Shown: positions 52,101 through 61,700 of the stretch, one piece after another
Layout of the letters: each line of letters starts with the position of its first letter
Numbering within the stretch: the stretch's first letter is position 1
Source of the DNA: Sacculina carcini
Taxonomy: Eukaryota; Arthropoda; Thecostraca; Sacculinidae
Direction: 5' to 3'
NCBI GenBank assembly: GCA_916048095.2
Contig: OU696570.1
Coordinates: forward strand, 7,630,928-7,694,927
Length of the DNA stretch: 64,000 nt
Notes under the pieces: model-generated
The model's input: only the letters and a program-made list of their open reading frames with translations
Told to the model about the DNA's origin: nothing
Database searches by the model: none
Made by a program: the position numbers and the translations under genes

Positions 52101-55100
52101 ATACCGTATTGTAGAAAACAAGATTTCTAGCACGATGGTATAATTTATTGTAATGTGTGACAAATAGTTCTTGAGAAATAGGTAGAAAAATGAATTAATT
52201 TTAATCACCCGGTGTTCAAGTGTAATTTTGGATGTATTTGAGCATTTGGCCAATTTTACACGTTTTTTGTATCATTTGTGGGTATAAATTATAACTTTTC
52301 TTGTAGAACACAAAATTATCTACACAATAGTATAATTTGTATAGCTGTACCATTACTGGTTTATGAGGAATAGATAGCGGAATATTGACCAAAATATTCA
52401 CGTTTCTTGTGCTAATTTTGCCTTTTTGCCTTTTTGTCATTTACACTTCACACCGCCGTAACTTTTTTCTAATACACTTTGGAAAATTAAAAATTATACC
52501 GTGTTGTAGATAAAAAAAACTCCCAGCATGATGGTAGTATTTATTTAGATGTGTGATAATTAGTTTTTGAAAAATAGAGATAAAAGTATAGAAAATCGGA
52601 CGCGTGGAGTTTAAATAAAATTTTGAATGTATTTTGAATTTTTTTCCTTTTTACATGTTTTATATTTAATTTTTGGGTATGAATTATATATTGTTGAGTA
52701 GAACAAAAAATTTCCTACACAGTAGTATAATTTGTATAGTTGTACCATTGCTGGTTTAGGAGGAGTAGTCTTCAAAAAATTGACCAAAATTTTCGCATTT
52801 TTCAGGGTTCATTTTGTCTTTTCATCGCTATAACGTTTTTTGGTTTAATTTTAAAAATTTAAAATTCAGCATATGGTGTAGACAAAAAAAATTCCAACAT
52901 GATGGTATAATTTTTTAACGAGTCCGCCAAGTGATGGCTAAGTAGCAGCTCATAGAAAATGGACCAAGGAGGGTGGGACACACACACAGACACACACACA
53001 CACACACACACAGAGGATCTCTTATATATATATAGATATAGTTTATCATAATGTTTTTCCTCATAAAATATATCGGTATAATCCGCAAATAGAATAATCT
53101 TGGGAATCTTGGATATGTTGAAAATATCATTAATATACAAAATAAATAATATGGGGCCGAGCACTGAGCCTTGCGGTACTCCACAATCTGTGGTTTTAAG
53201 TATTGATTTTTTCCTTCTATTGACATATATTGTGTTCTATTTGACAAGTAGTATGATATCCAGTCGTGTGCTATCCCGCGAACACCATATGAGTACTTTT
53301 TTCAATATTGAATGGTTCACTGTGTCGAATGCTTTTTTAAATCCAATAAAAATGCACCCGCAGTTTTATTTTTGCTTTCGAAAGCTTCTGTTACTTCGTT
53401 CACCATGTCAAGTATAGCGTGCGACGTATTTCTTTTTTTTGAAAGCCATATTGATTCTCGTGAATTATTTGATTTTTCTCAATAAACTTCAATAGCCATT
53501 TGTTATACAGTTTTTCGAGAATTTTTTAAAATTGATCAAGCAGGGATATAGGTCGATAGTTTCCGAAGATAGTTTTGTCTCCAGATTTGTACAACGGTAT
53601 GACTTTTGCTATTTTCATAGCATTGGGAAATGTACTTGTTGAAAAAGAGAGGTTGAAAGAGCAGTCATTTTATCAGAGACATATTTAATTGGCTGTGATC
53701 AGTCGAGTTCTTACTTCTGATGCCAGTAATTGTGTTATATACTTCAGCCTCTGTTACTGGAGCCAGGAATATTGAATCAGTTGTTATTTGTACATACTTC
53801 AATGGGTCCATATAGGACGAGGGTAAGCTGCGTGATAATTCAGAGCCAACGCTAATGAAATGGTCGTTAAATAGGTCAGGCACCGCTTCTGGTCCATTAG
53901 TATAACACCCGTTCACATGAATTCGACCAATTTTTCCTGTTGATTTAGGGTGCATATTTATTTCTCTTTTTAATGCATCCCATTTATTTTTCACAGATAT
54001 TTCTTTATCAGCGAAATAATTTCTATAATGTAGTCTTTTGCTTAGATTAATCACCTTGATCAGTTTATTTTTGTTGCAATATAATGTTTTCTACTTTCAA
54101 TAGTATTATCTTTCAGCATGCTTATGTACATTTGACGTTTGTTTTGACTGGATATTTTTATTCCTTTGGTGATCCATGGTTTGGTTTCACCCGCTCTCAT
54201 CTGTGTTTGTTGAAATGGCAAATGCTTATTTACAACTTGCAAATAGCGTGTGATAAAATGCTGATATAACGTATTTACATTATCACTTTGAATATTATGC
54301 CAATGCATTTGTATGAGTTCTTGATTGACTTTAGATAATCGATGCTCGGAAAATTTTCGCCTCAGAAATATATCTTCATTAGTTGATGTTTTCATGCTCT
54401 CAATGACGGCAAAAACTGGAAAATTATCAGAAAAGTCTTCCTGCAGTGTGCCACTTTTAATAACACTCCGTACATCGTTTGTGTAGATATTATCAATCAA
54501 CGTTTCTGAAGTAGCGGTTTTTCTTCTCGTGGATGTAATGAGTGGATAGAAACCGGAATCGGACATGCTATTTACATAATTCTGAATTTGATGATGGTGC
54601 TTCGAGTCGTATAAATTAATATTAAAATCTCACATGAAGTACGAGTTAATTCTGCTATTTTCCGTCAATTCATATATTTTTTCGGAGAAACTGTGAATTG
54701 ATGTACCTGGATGTCGATAGATACATGAAGCTCGTGTCTTTTTTTTATCAATGAATACATCTGCAGTTACCATTTCAAATGCGTTTTCTACTTCCAGGGT
54801 GAGATGCGGCACTGATTGCGACTCCAGATGGTGGCTAATAAATAGCGCGACACCTCCACCTCTCTTGTCATGTCGAGTTTGGTGATACATTTGGTAGCCT
54901 TTGATATTACAGAAATCGCTCGTATTTTCATTCGCCCAAGTTTCTGATACGGCGATGATATGAATGTCTGTTGCTAAGCTGTCTACAAGAGAAATCAGAT
55001 CTTGAATGTGTTTGTTTAAATTCCGGGCGTTTACATGTAAAATCTTGAGTGAATCAGTTGTTTGGAATGTATGATTGAATGTGTCAACACTATTTTCTTG

Positions 55101-58100
55101 GTAGTCTACATTGTTGAATTCTAGAGAGTTTGCTGCTTCGATGTCAGCTTCAGTTATAGGCTTATCATTAATCATTCTGAGTTGTCAATGATTGAGAGGA
55201 CAGGTCCCCACCACCACTCGGATTTGGCTTATATACAACTGCACAACAAGTAACACCACAATTAATACTAAAAACATTAATAAAATACATCGTAAGATGG
55301 GAAACATTCACGCACGTTAAACTCAAAACAATGCAGCGATGCACGCAATATACTATTGATAGACTCAATACAGATTTATGTACAGGTTTTGATTGATTTT
55401 TTTCACAATGGAGCTCTAGCAGGCATGCTGTTTTTGGTGAAATAATCATGTATACAATCTAATATTTTTGGTGACAAACGTCATGTATGCAGTTACAGTG
55501 CGCAGGATTGTACCCACCAACAAATATTTACAGCGAACGTTCATATGACCATAACAGGAAATAAAGGCCATCACAGCCACCAATTATTTACATGTAGAAT
55601 ATTAGAGGGTTCAGTCTAGATGCTGGCCAAATCATGCACTCCTCTCACCTTCACCGCGACAGTGTTCTTCTCTTTCTTGTAGTACACGTACCCGTTTTTC
55701 GTGAAGATTCTGTACAGGTTTTTTTCTCTCTTGACCACCAGTAGTTCTCTCAGCAGGCCTACTTTTTGCGCCGTAAGGCATTCGTTGACATAGAGATGTT
55801 TACCTTTCAGCTCCGTTCTGCGAGTGTAGATTTGTTCACGCATACTCCCGACACCGGCTCGTAAAAATCTCACTAGCAGACTCGGCGTCCGTCCTGGTAG
55901 CTTTTGAACTCGCTGGATGTCGGATGACGACACTGTTATATCAGGAAAGACCGCATGAATCACACCACAGGCTTCTTCCACTGGGTTAGCTGGCCGGCTT
56001 GCTGTGTGACGTGATATATTCTTGCCGGAGAGCACTAGAGCTGGAAGACGCTCCTGCACCTCCATGTCCTCAATTTTGGCTTCCATTCTGGCAAGACAAG
56101 ATTCTTTTTCTTCAAGTTGACGTTCCATTTTCTCTAGCTCCTTGTCTTTTTCTTCCTGGTGCTTCTCCAAACCGCGATCCATTCCGAGAACGATTCCAAT
56201 TTTTTTTCCAAGAATTTATTGGAGTTTTGCCATATCACTTGCAACGTAACTTGAGATCTTCGATTCGAAACTTGCGAGAGCCTCTCCGAAGAATTTTTTC
56301 ATATCAACATCTTCAATCTTCTTTGGAGCCATATTTTTGATAGTAGAATTTTAATACGTGCCCGCAAACACAAAACTAAGCCCGCATGTAGCGCCCAACG
56401 GCTACGCTCGATGAAAAAAGGACTGAATACGACTTAAAAAACGTAAGACTTGAAAATGATTTATTTGATGCAAAAAGTTGACGAACAACAACACTTCATT
56501 CAATCTACCGCATTCCACACCATTGTTAATACACCATTGTTAATACAAAGTTAGAGTCATTATTGTGGCAGGAGACAATTATTTAAAACCAATGAGTTCG
56601 TGTATTATATCAAAACATAATGAAATCATAAATCCAGCAAATTGATGATGTTAAGTATATTTATTGCAAAACTTGTGTTATAAGTCTTTTATCTATGAAG
56701 ATCGCCACTTTAGGTGGAAGTTATGATGTGATTAATCTTCCGGTCTTTATTAACTTATATCGTGCCAAGTTAAAATTTTCGATGCTTATCAGAAAAGACG
56801 AACAGAGATGACATAGACGCGCGCGAAAAGTGTGACCATATTGAAGTGTGAGTTGATTTCATTCAAGTGCAGTGATCGGCGTGTGTCGCTGGCTAACCGG
56901 CTCATCCACCAGTTGTCGTAGAGACGGCACGAACCGATCTCATTGCAAGACTCCGGTAACGACCATAACACACACGACTTGTCGATCAGACGACCGAACA
57001 CAACCGGCCCGGGAATTGTGCCAACCACTCGCAGCAACGTCATCGATATGCCCATAGCCAGTGAACGCTGTTGAGGGGATACCGATCTAGTAAGGACAAA
57101 CACACATACACACACATACACCCACACACACACACACATCAACTCTACTATAGAAAGCGATCTGGGTCTGGAAAACGTCCAAACAAATAAACATGGAATA
57201 AGTCAGTGGTTCTTAACCTTTCTCAGTGTTCGCACCCCTTTCGAAGCATCACTCAGTTCTCGTACCCCCATTATACCCGCCGTCAGTTCTCGCACTCCCT
57301 GGATTTTTATAGGTATACGAAAGTACAAAAATACATATGACGTAATAACAAAGCTTTTGTATTCAATGTTAATTCAAACAACTCCTTTAACAGCAAAACT
57401 GCGTTTTTCCAGCAAAAAAATGTATAGGTAAAACATATAATTCATTTAAAAAAATACAGCAATCTTCGCACGTCCTAGGAAACTGGCTAACATCCCCTAG
57501 GGGTGTGAGCACCCTGGTTAAGAATCCCTGGAGTAAGTGGTAGAATTCACAAAATTTCACATCAAGTTTCACCTACCCCAAATAAGCCAGTCAGACCAAT
57601 GACGCAAATCACGCGTAGATCGATAGAGTAAAAACCAATACACACATGATTACTTTCCGAATAGAACGGTGGTTTGCAACCTGAAGGGAATTCCCAATTG
57701 TTGAGGAAGGGAAGTGTTGCCAAGTAAGGAATTCAAGCACGGACCGAAAAACAAATGTGTGTTTTCATCAAGCCGAATTGATTTTATCAAATTTCTAGTG
57801 AAGTCCTCACATTAAATTGTGTATAGCAACTCAATTTATTTTATTTTCAGCGTTATTTTTTGAAAACTAACACTTAACTCAATAAGAAGTGGGAATAAGA
57901 GAACCACTGACCACTGGTATAGAAGTACACAATCATGTAATGAGCACAACAACGGATACAATGTGAATGAAAATTCTGTTGCATCCTCTGAGTAGGTATT
58001 GGGTAGAATTTGCAATCAAGATGACCCAGTTCGAAATAACATATGCCCCACTGCAAACACATACACACACCTGACAATCGAGGTTGAGCTTGGAGCGGAG

Positions 58101-58246
58101 CCTATGAAAATTGAGAACGCTGTCGCTGTGAGGAGCACAACCAGCAGCGGAAGAAAACCGCACGCTGTGGAACAGGCACCTCTCACCAGCACAGACGACG
58201 AGGGCGTGCTGGCGTTGCCATGGTAGCACGTACACGACGAGAATCC
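33821..58246 (-). CDS. Solute carrier organic anion transporter (SLCO/OATP), last three exons
   Basis: OATPs are 12-helix plasma-membrane carriers for bile salts, hormones and xenobiotics. Three minus-strand exons encode the C-terminal part: 58246-58071 (end of the Cys-rich large extracellular loop and next helix), 57086-56898 (helices with [14 protein letters not shown], then GSCRLYDN) and 33983-33821 (last helix, cytoplasmic tail, stop). Each border has AG/GT and the phase is kept: AG joins A to give Arg at the first junction, CG joins T to give Arg at the second. The order Cys-rich loop, helix, R...RSLAMG, TIPGP, C...GSCRLYD, RY...L matches the family. The introns are 984 nt and 22,913 nt. 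Upstream exons are not in the window. The exons carry no lesion, so the gene looks functional. Confidence 0.88.
34116..34175. repeat. 18-bp direct repeat with perfect 15-bp hairpin, 130-190 nt upstream of an acceptor
   Basis: CAGTGTAATCGCCGTAGC occurs at 34116-34133 and 34144-34161. The second copy continues as a perfect inverted repeat: 34143-34157 pairs with 34161-34175 around the loop TAG. It may be the relic of a fold-back or MITE insertion. It lies in the SLCO intron. Confidence 0.85.
34176..35441. other. Intron stretch without gene
   Basis: CA-rich around 34390-34500. No coding similarity is seen. It ends in AGAAC (35437-35441), the left target duplication of the next LTR element. Confidence 0.5.
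35442..37376 (-). repeat. 3' LTR, split by a hAT element
   Basis: The LTR sequence runs 35442-35638 and resumes at 37181, or at 37189 after the duplicated 8 bp. Confidence 0.88.
35639..37180. mobile_element. Non-autonomous hAT element inside an LTR (1.54 kb)
   Basis: The left end is TAGAGATGCGATCCC and the right end, read inward, is TAGTGATGCAAAAAATCG. The 8-bp duplication GACAGCAC flanks it (35631-35638 and 37181-37188); removing the element and one copy restores the LTR exactly as in the intact 5' LTR. The interior is A+T-rich with runs of A and T and no transposase-like frame, so it must have been mobilised in trans. Confidence 0.88.
37391..41148 (-). pseudogene. Gag-pol of the decayed Gypsy element
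   Basis: Gag starts at ATG 41148. An in-frame TAG at 40765 interrupts it, and it continues to a zinc knuckle near 40500 that reads CWNC...N...C across a one-base frameshift; the zinc His is replaced by Asn. The protease frame (40349-39801) has VDTVCT where VDTGCT is expected. The reverse transcriptase-RNase H-integrase frame (39901-38072) has [19 protein letters not shown], catalytic YVDD, RNase H WTDASS, the integrase zinc site ending CQICQS and IVSDN. After a TAG at 38074-38072 the same frame gives [11 protein letters not shown]. Another TAG at 37789-37787 precedes a Pro/Glu-rich tail to 37391. The lineage matches the element at 58.8-62.3 kb. Confidence 0.88.
41166..41549 (-). repeat. 5' LTR, uninterrupted
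   Basis: 384 bp; it contains duplicated CCATGACCTTGAC units (about 41454-41500) and a GCGCGC-rich stretch. Confidence 0.88.
41770..43225 (+). mobile_element. Non-autonomous Helitron (1.46 kb)
   Basis: The 5' end is TCTAAATATATAAAAGAG followed by a GTCT microsatellite. The 3' end is a GC hairpin (CCGCACAACGGGCGGG) followed 8-9 nt later by CTAG at 43222-43225. It sits between A (41769) and T (43226), as Helitrons do. An earlier hairpin-CTAG terminus at about 42939-42967 lies inside, so two 3' ends are stacked. No Rep-helicase is encoded. The interior matches the reverse complement of the Helitron at 48.3-53.0 kb. Confidence 0.8.
43622..43680. repeat. Tandem repeat, about 24-bp unit, 2.5 copies
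   Basis: CAAGTAATGCATCTAACAAT is repeated twice, followed by a partial CAAGTAATG copy. Confidence 0.85.
44890..44950. repeat. Tandem repeat, 20-bp unit
   Basis: ATCCCCAGTATCAGGTCTTG is repeated exactly at 44911-44930 and 44931-44950, with a degenerate copy before it. Confidence 0.85.
45255..45448 (-). pseudogene. ORF2 of LINE copy 1: C-terminal end
   Basis: It resumes at [16 protein letters not shown]. After a one-base shift it reads [15 protein letters not shown] and ends [21 protein letters not shown]. The 3' UTR continues to GGCAAAATACATTTG near 45065. Confidence 0.8.
45916..47082 (-). mobile_element. Inner LINE of the nest (copy 3)
   Basis: A 5'-truncated LINE of a related family. The coding part 47036-46581 is open: [47 protein letters not shown] and [13 protein letters not shown]. 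The 3' UTR includes a TA/CA microsatellite and ends in TTCAA repeats at 45916-45935. Target duplication AATA lies at 47086-47083 and 45915-45912. Confidence 0.85.
46008..46195. repeat. (TA)n/(TATG)n microsatellite
   Basis: Alternating TA with CA/TG interruptions inside the 3' UTR of LINE copy 3. Confidence 0.9.
47777..48328 (-). pseudogene. ORF2 of LINE copy 1: RT thumb part
   Basis: It continues the frame after the Helitron at [19 protein letters not shown], then [36 protein letters not shown] and [10 protein letters not shown]. It is cut at LKLPSN by insertion of copy 2. Confidence 0.87.
48329..51090 (-). repeat. Array of Helitron 3'-terminal hairpin units
   Basis: At least 11 variants of CCCGCCCGTCGTGCGG followed by AA(C/T)AATTCA occur in one orientation, near 48341, 48495, 48787, 48966, 49189, 49367, 49940, 50522, 50704, 50853 and 51073. 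Spacing is about 150-600 bp. Only the outermost has a CTAG at the true boundary. Confidence 0.85.
51246..52330 (-). repeat. Tandem repeats of about 340-400 bp in the Helitron
   Basis: The string TATTCCTGTGTAATCGCAAGT (one base changed in one copy) begins units near 51246, 51587/51647 and 51988. Each contains TTTACACCGCCGTAACTTCC and TAGCACGATGGTATAATTT. A more diverged unit extends to about 52900. Confidence 0.85.
53037..55175 (-). pseudogene. ORF2 of LINE copy 1: endonuclease and reverse transcriptase, first part
   Basis: The endonuclease begins near 55050 ([27 protein letters not shown]). The Gly of its GDFNINL motif is now a TGA at about 54630. [13 protein letters not shown] and the linker follow (54566-54060), then the RT from about 54054 in several frames: [22 protein letters not shown] and [31 protein letters not shown] ends near 53120. 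The catalytic FADD is FADY, losing an essential Asp. The frame reaches [10 protein letters not shown], where the Helitron interrupts it. Confidence 0.85.
55176..55615 (-). other. Spacer between ORF1 and ORF2 of LINE copy 1
   Basis: A 440-bp stretch with a short frame of no recognised similarity. Confidence 0.4.
55616..56331 (-). pseudogene. ORF1 of LINE copy 1
   Basis: ATG at 56331 ([15 protein letters not shown]). An in-frame TAA lies near 56215; the frame then stays open from 56182 to the stop at 55616. It has an acidic/basic coiled coil ([20 protein letters not shown]) and an RNA-binding core with LVLSGKNI and [12 protein letters not shown]-terminal domain follows with [18 protein letters not shown] and [14 protein letters not shown]. 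This is the transposase-22-like ORF1 architecture of several LINE clades. Confidence 0.8.
56898..57086 (-). CDS. SLCO exon (penultimate)
   Basis: 189 nt. The acceptor is CTTACTAG before 57086; the donor is CG/GTTAGC at 56898/56897. It encodes [20 protein letters not shown] and then [14 protein letters not shown] and GSCRLYDN. It is very similar to the RSLxxGxxxxxxR-xGxIPxPxxFGxxxDxxC block that is the best-conserved part of the OATP C-terminal half. Confidence 0.9.
57204..57530. mobile_element. hAT-type MITE in an SLCO intron (327 bp)
   Basis: The termini are CAGTGGTTCTTAACC and, inverted, CAGGGATTCTTAACC. Flanking 8-mers GAATAAGT (57196-57203) and GAGTAAGT (57531-57538) match at 7 of 8 bases. 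Both ends carry the CGCAC/GGGTGTGAG motif common in this MITE type. No coding capacity. Confidence 0.85.
58071..58246 (-). CDS. SLCO exon (antepenultimate in this gene)
   Basis: 176 nt, encoding [13 protein letters not shown]..., then GACSTACGF and a hydrophobic segment ending PSSTSIV-R. The acceptor is CAAG before 58246; the donor is AG/GTGTGTGTATG at 58071/58070. It corresponds to the NCSC...GxC...C end of the extracellular loop in OATPs. Confidence 0.85.
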
Positions 58247-58764
58247 CTTGATATCAATCATAGAATTACCAAAGCAAATTGAGAAAACTTCATGTCAGAT
58301 ATGAGTGACTGATAGAAATGACGTTCATACACGGTAACATCAAACCATCTAAATATAATGAACAGCACAGGCAATAAAAACAAATCAAACAAATGATCAA
58401 TTAATTGTCATATCATAACCGATATTGACCATTTTGAGCATATGGGAATGACGCACAAAATATATTGTATAATGACATCATTGGAGTGTTTAATTCAATA
58501 ACGCCGAGTGGCAACCAATGTTGCCAGCGAGAACATGCGTCCTAGGTGGCGTATGCTATTTGCAAAAGCTACAAATAGGTGATTGTTTACTTAAGGGGAA
58601 TATTGGAAACAAATTAAAGTAAAAAGTCACGTTCCGAACTGTACAGACTTCACAAACACGGTTTGAGTCAGCAACCGTTAGAAATTACTGAAAATAGGGT
58701 TACAAAGAGGCACGCAATTCAAATTTGATTTGATTATTATTTTGTTGATTGTTTTTATATGATA

Positions 58765-61700
58765 TTATAGAAGAAGAATATGGCATTCTAAAAATATAAT
58801 TATTTTAATTTTATCGCGTTTCTGTTCAAAATTAATCAAGTGGAAAGTTGTGTGGCAACAAATGTTGCCACACAACTTTGACAAATTTGACAAGTTCACC
58901 ACCGTTACAGTACCACGGGTCCACCGCGAAGTACACTTCCGATCTGATGGCTTTACCCACGCTTCATCACCGATGTGAGCAGCACATTCTTCCGAATCAT
59001 TATCGACAGTGCATTCTACAAATGTATTTCGCCACTCACACTTGTGCACATTGCGATGAGGCACTGACGAATCATCCACACCAACCCTCGGAGACATATT
59101 ATACCAGTATACCGCCGTAGTCGGTGGTATGTTACTTCTTTCGGCGACCGCTTTTATCGTCCGATGGTGGCGTTCAACAATGCCATTGCCGTTAAGGCGG
59201 TAGGCTGCGCGGTATAACGGCCGAGCCGTCGACTTGTCCAGCAGCTCCTGTATTTCTCTGGAACGAAACGATCTCCCGTTGTCCACTAACAGCTCACGAG
59301 GTGATCCTCTCTCTCGGAAAACTTCACCCAGATGCATACACACCTGCTCCGCTGTCTCAGACCAAAGCTCACGCCACACCGCAAATCTACCTGGTCCACA
59401 ATCGACAAGTACTGATGATGTTCATAGTGGGTCACATCCACGGCCAGTCTGCACCACACCTCGTTCACACTAAGATGTCCTGCATCATGGCGTGAAGGAG
59501 CGGGATCAATGGATTGGCACCGCTCACAGGCTCTCACCACTCGCCGCACAGCGTCGCGTGACACACTAGCGTCCGCTTGTCGGGCTAAGAAAATAGTCCT
59601 GTCTACGTGAAAAGAGTCCTGTCTATGTGATGCATGCTGTGCATCTGCCGAATTTCATCCGCAGTGATTGCACATACATGATTGTCTTCTTTGTCAGGTT
59701 CACAACCGCTTTTGGCGGCATTTCCAGCATTGACTAACCATCCCTTTTTCACGCGAGTCAGTTCATCAGCTTTATTCTGCGTGGTCGGAACATTCGTGAC
59801 GGATATTCTCAGGCCAAGTTCTGCAATGAGATCGCTCAAAATTCCCAATCTTCTCTTGATCAAAACTTCCGCTTCACCCTTTGTCGTCACTCTTCTTTCC
59901 CCGTCGATCACTGTGTTTACCTAGCCGGCTACTGTTGCAGAGTCTGTATGAATATCAATGTCCATTAATTGTCATTTCACCGCCATGTTCACACCTTTCC
60001 GTACTGCATCAAGTTCCGCGACATTGATATGATGTACATCATCAATTTTCCGTTGCCAAGCATCATCGTCAACAATGTGGCCCTCAATCTCCACTGCTGC
60101 ACTCATTGCAATGCTGCTCGCATCGCACCACACGACACCTTTGTCAGTGACAAAAAAATGCCATTTTCCACCAGCCGGATCATCATATCTCACTCTTTGG
60201 ACCATGTCAGCCACCATCTCCATAACAAAATCGCTACCTGCACTGTGCCATTGTATTCCATCGGTATGACGTTTTATGTATATGTAGACAATCCTTAACC
60301 ATCTGGAAACTGGGTTATGTGGCCCGATCATTTTTCCACACAACGAGAATATATCACGCTTCGTCATGTTGTCTGAGACGGATGGAATTGCATTGCCCCT
60401 GCGAAACACAACACGACCACGATTGTCTTTACACAATCTGAGACCCAAAACATCACTTCCCTCTATAGACACCGGATCTTTCGCTTACAGGCCATATCTG
60501 TTTGAATGGTCGACGACTTCCCTGTCGGACACAGCCGATTCGCATACGATAATGTCATCGATGTATGAATCCGTGCTCTTTTTGATGATTTCCGACTGAC
60601 TCAGAACGGTGCGTACTATTCGAGTCATAATTATCGGTGCGGAGCACAGGCGAAAACCCAATCTAGTCAGGCAGAAGACATTGCCATTATATTTCACCAG
60701 CTGATACTTCCATAAATTCGGGACTATATGCACATGCAAATACGCGGACTTCAAGTCAACGAGTGAAGCTGGTCCAACGATGCGCCTCCACTTCCTCAGC
60801 TTCTCTCCGCACACATCTATAAAATCGTCGCCCGTGTGGCTACTGACAAATGCATTTAACTCTCGAAAGTACAGTACTGGTCGCACTTTGTTTTTAGTGG
60901 GCTGTACCACTGCCATGAGTGGCAGTACGCCTGTGCAGTCTGAACCAGTCCATGGAACGAGAATTCCTTCCTTAATCCACCGCTGTTCCTCGGTGTGAAA
61001 TTCACCACGAATATCTTCAGTCACTGTCTTGTTGTAACAACCCACTGTTTTTGACAAGAATGGTTCACCTGCTTTCACCACCCATTCCACTTCCCATTTG
61101 TCACCATCGAACACAGCGGTGAAATCGGTCTCAGTGATCTCCAGTCTCCGTTGAGCACAGCATTGCATTTAGTCACTTTTGGAAACTCCAGCGCTTGCAA
61201 CATTGTCACTTGAGCCAAATTTAACTCGAGAGCCGCACACAAAACACCACCAATCTTCTCGATTACCTCCATCCCAATAACAAGGTCGACATCATTCATA
61301 ATATTATCAACGACCATAACACTCACTCTTAGACACTTTCCAGATGTCTCGATATCAATCAAAGCCGTGCCACGGCACTCTACTCTTCGTCCGTCAAAAG
61401 CCGGTAAAAAACTACTGCCTGCGATGCAATTAACAAGGTGCGACCGAACAATAGCCCAATAGAACGACCATATAGAACAACCAGTATTGACTAGTGCGTG
61501 AATGGTCTCACCTGAGAGTTTTGCCTCGACAATTGGCAGTTGGATGGGCGCCTTCACTGATTGCTTAAAGTAACTGCTGGTGCACGAGTTACTCATGAAC
61601 AGTTTCCCTGACGGCAGTGTCACGAAATGTGTCACTTTTCCCGCAATTGAAGCACGTAATTGCTTGTCTTTTTGGACACATTCAGCCATATGAGGTCCAT

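Larger units (their letters stand above)
48329..53036 (-). mobile_element. Helitron inserted in a LINE (4.71 kb)
   Basis: On the minus strand it starts TCTATATATATATAAGAGAT at 53036 with a TG/GTCT-type microsatellite just inside. It ends with a GC-rich hairpin and CTAG at 48332-48329. The flanking bases are A (53037) and T (48328), and the host LINE frame rejoins exactly (...LY|DV...). No Rep/helicase frame is present, so it is non-autonomous. The 5' half is tandem repeats, the 3' half an array of hairpin units. Confidence 0.87.
45060..56400 (-). mobile_element. Outer LINE of a three-level nest (copy 1), split by a Helitron and by copy 2
   Basis: One minus-strand LINE can be followed through four blocks: ORF1 at 56331-55616; endonuclease and reverse transcriptase to 53037; RT C-terminal part at 48328-47777; last coding part at 45448-45255, with a 3' UTR to about 45060. 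The first gap is a Helitron (48329-53036) inserted between A and T. The second gap is a LINE (45449-47776) flanked by AATAT. Across both gaps the codons rejoin, so the order of events is clear. Confidence 0.88.

Noticed and set aside
53665..56331. LINE frames between 53.7 and 56.3 kb considered as SLCO exons
   Set aside because: They carry endonuclease, RT and ORF1 motifs; the SLCO frame is already complete by joining 56898 to 33983.
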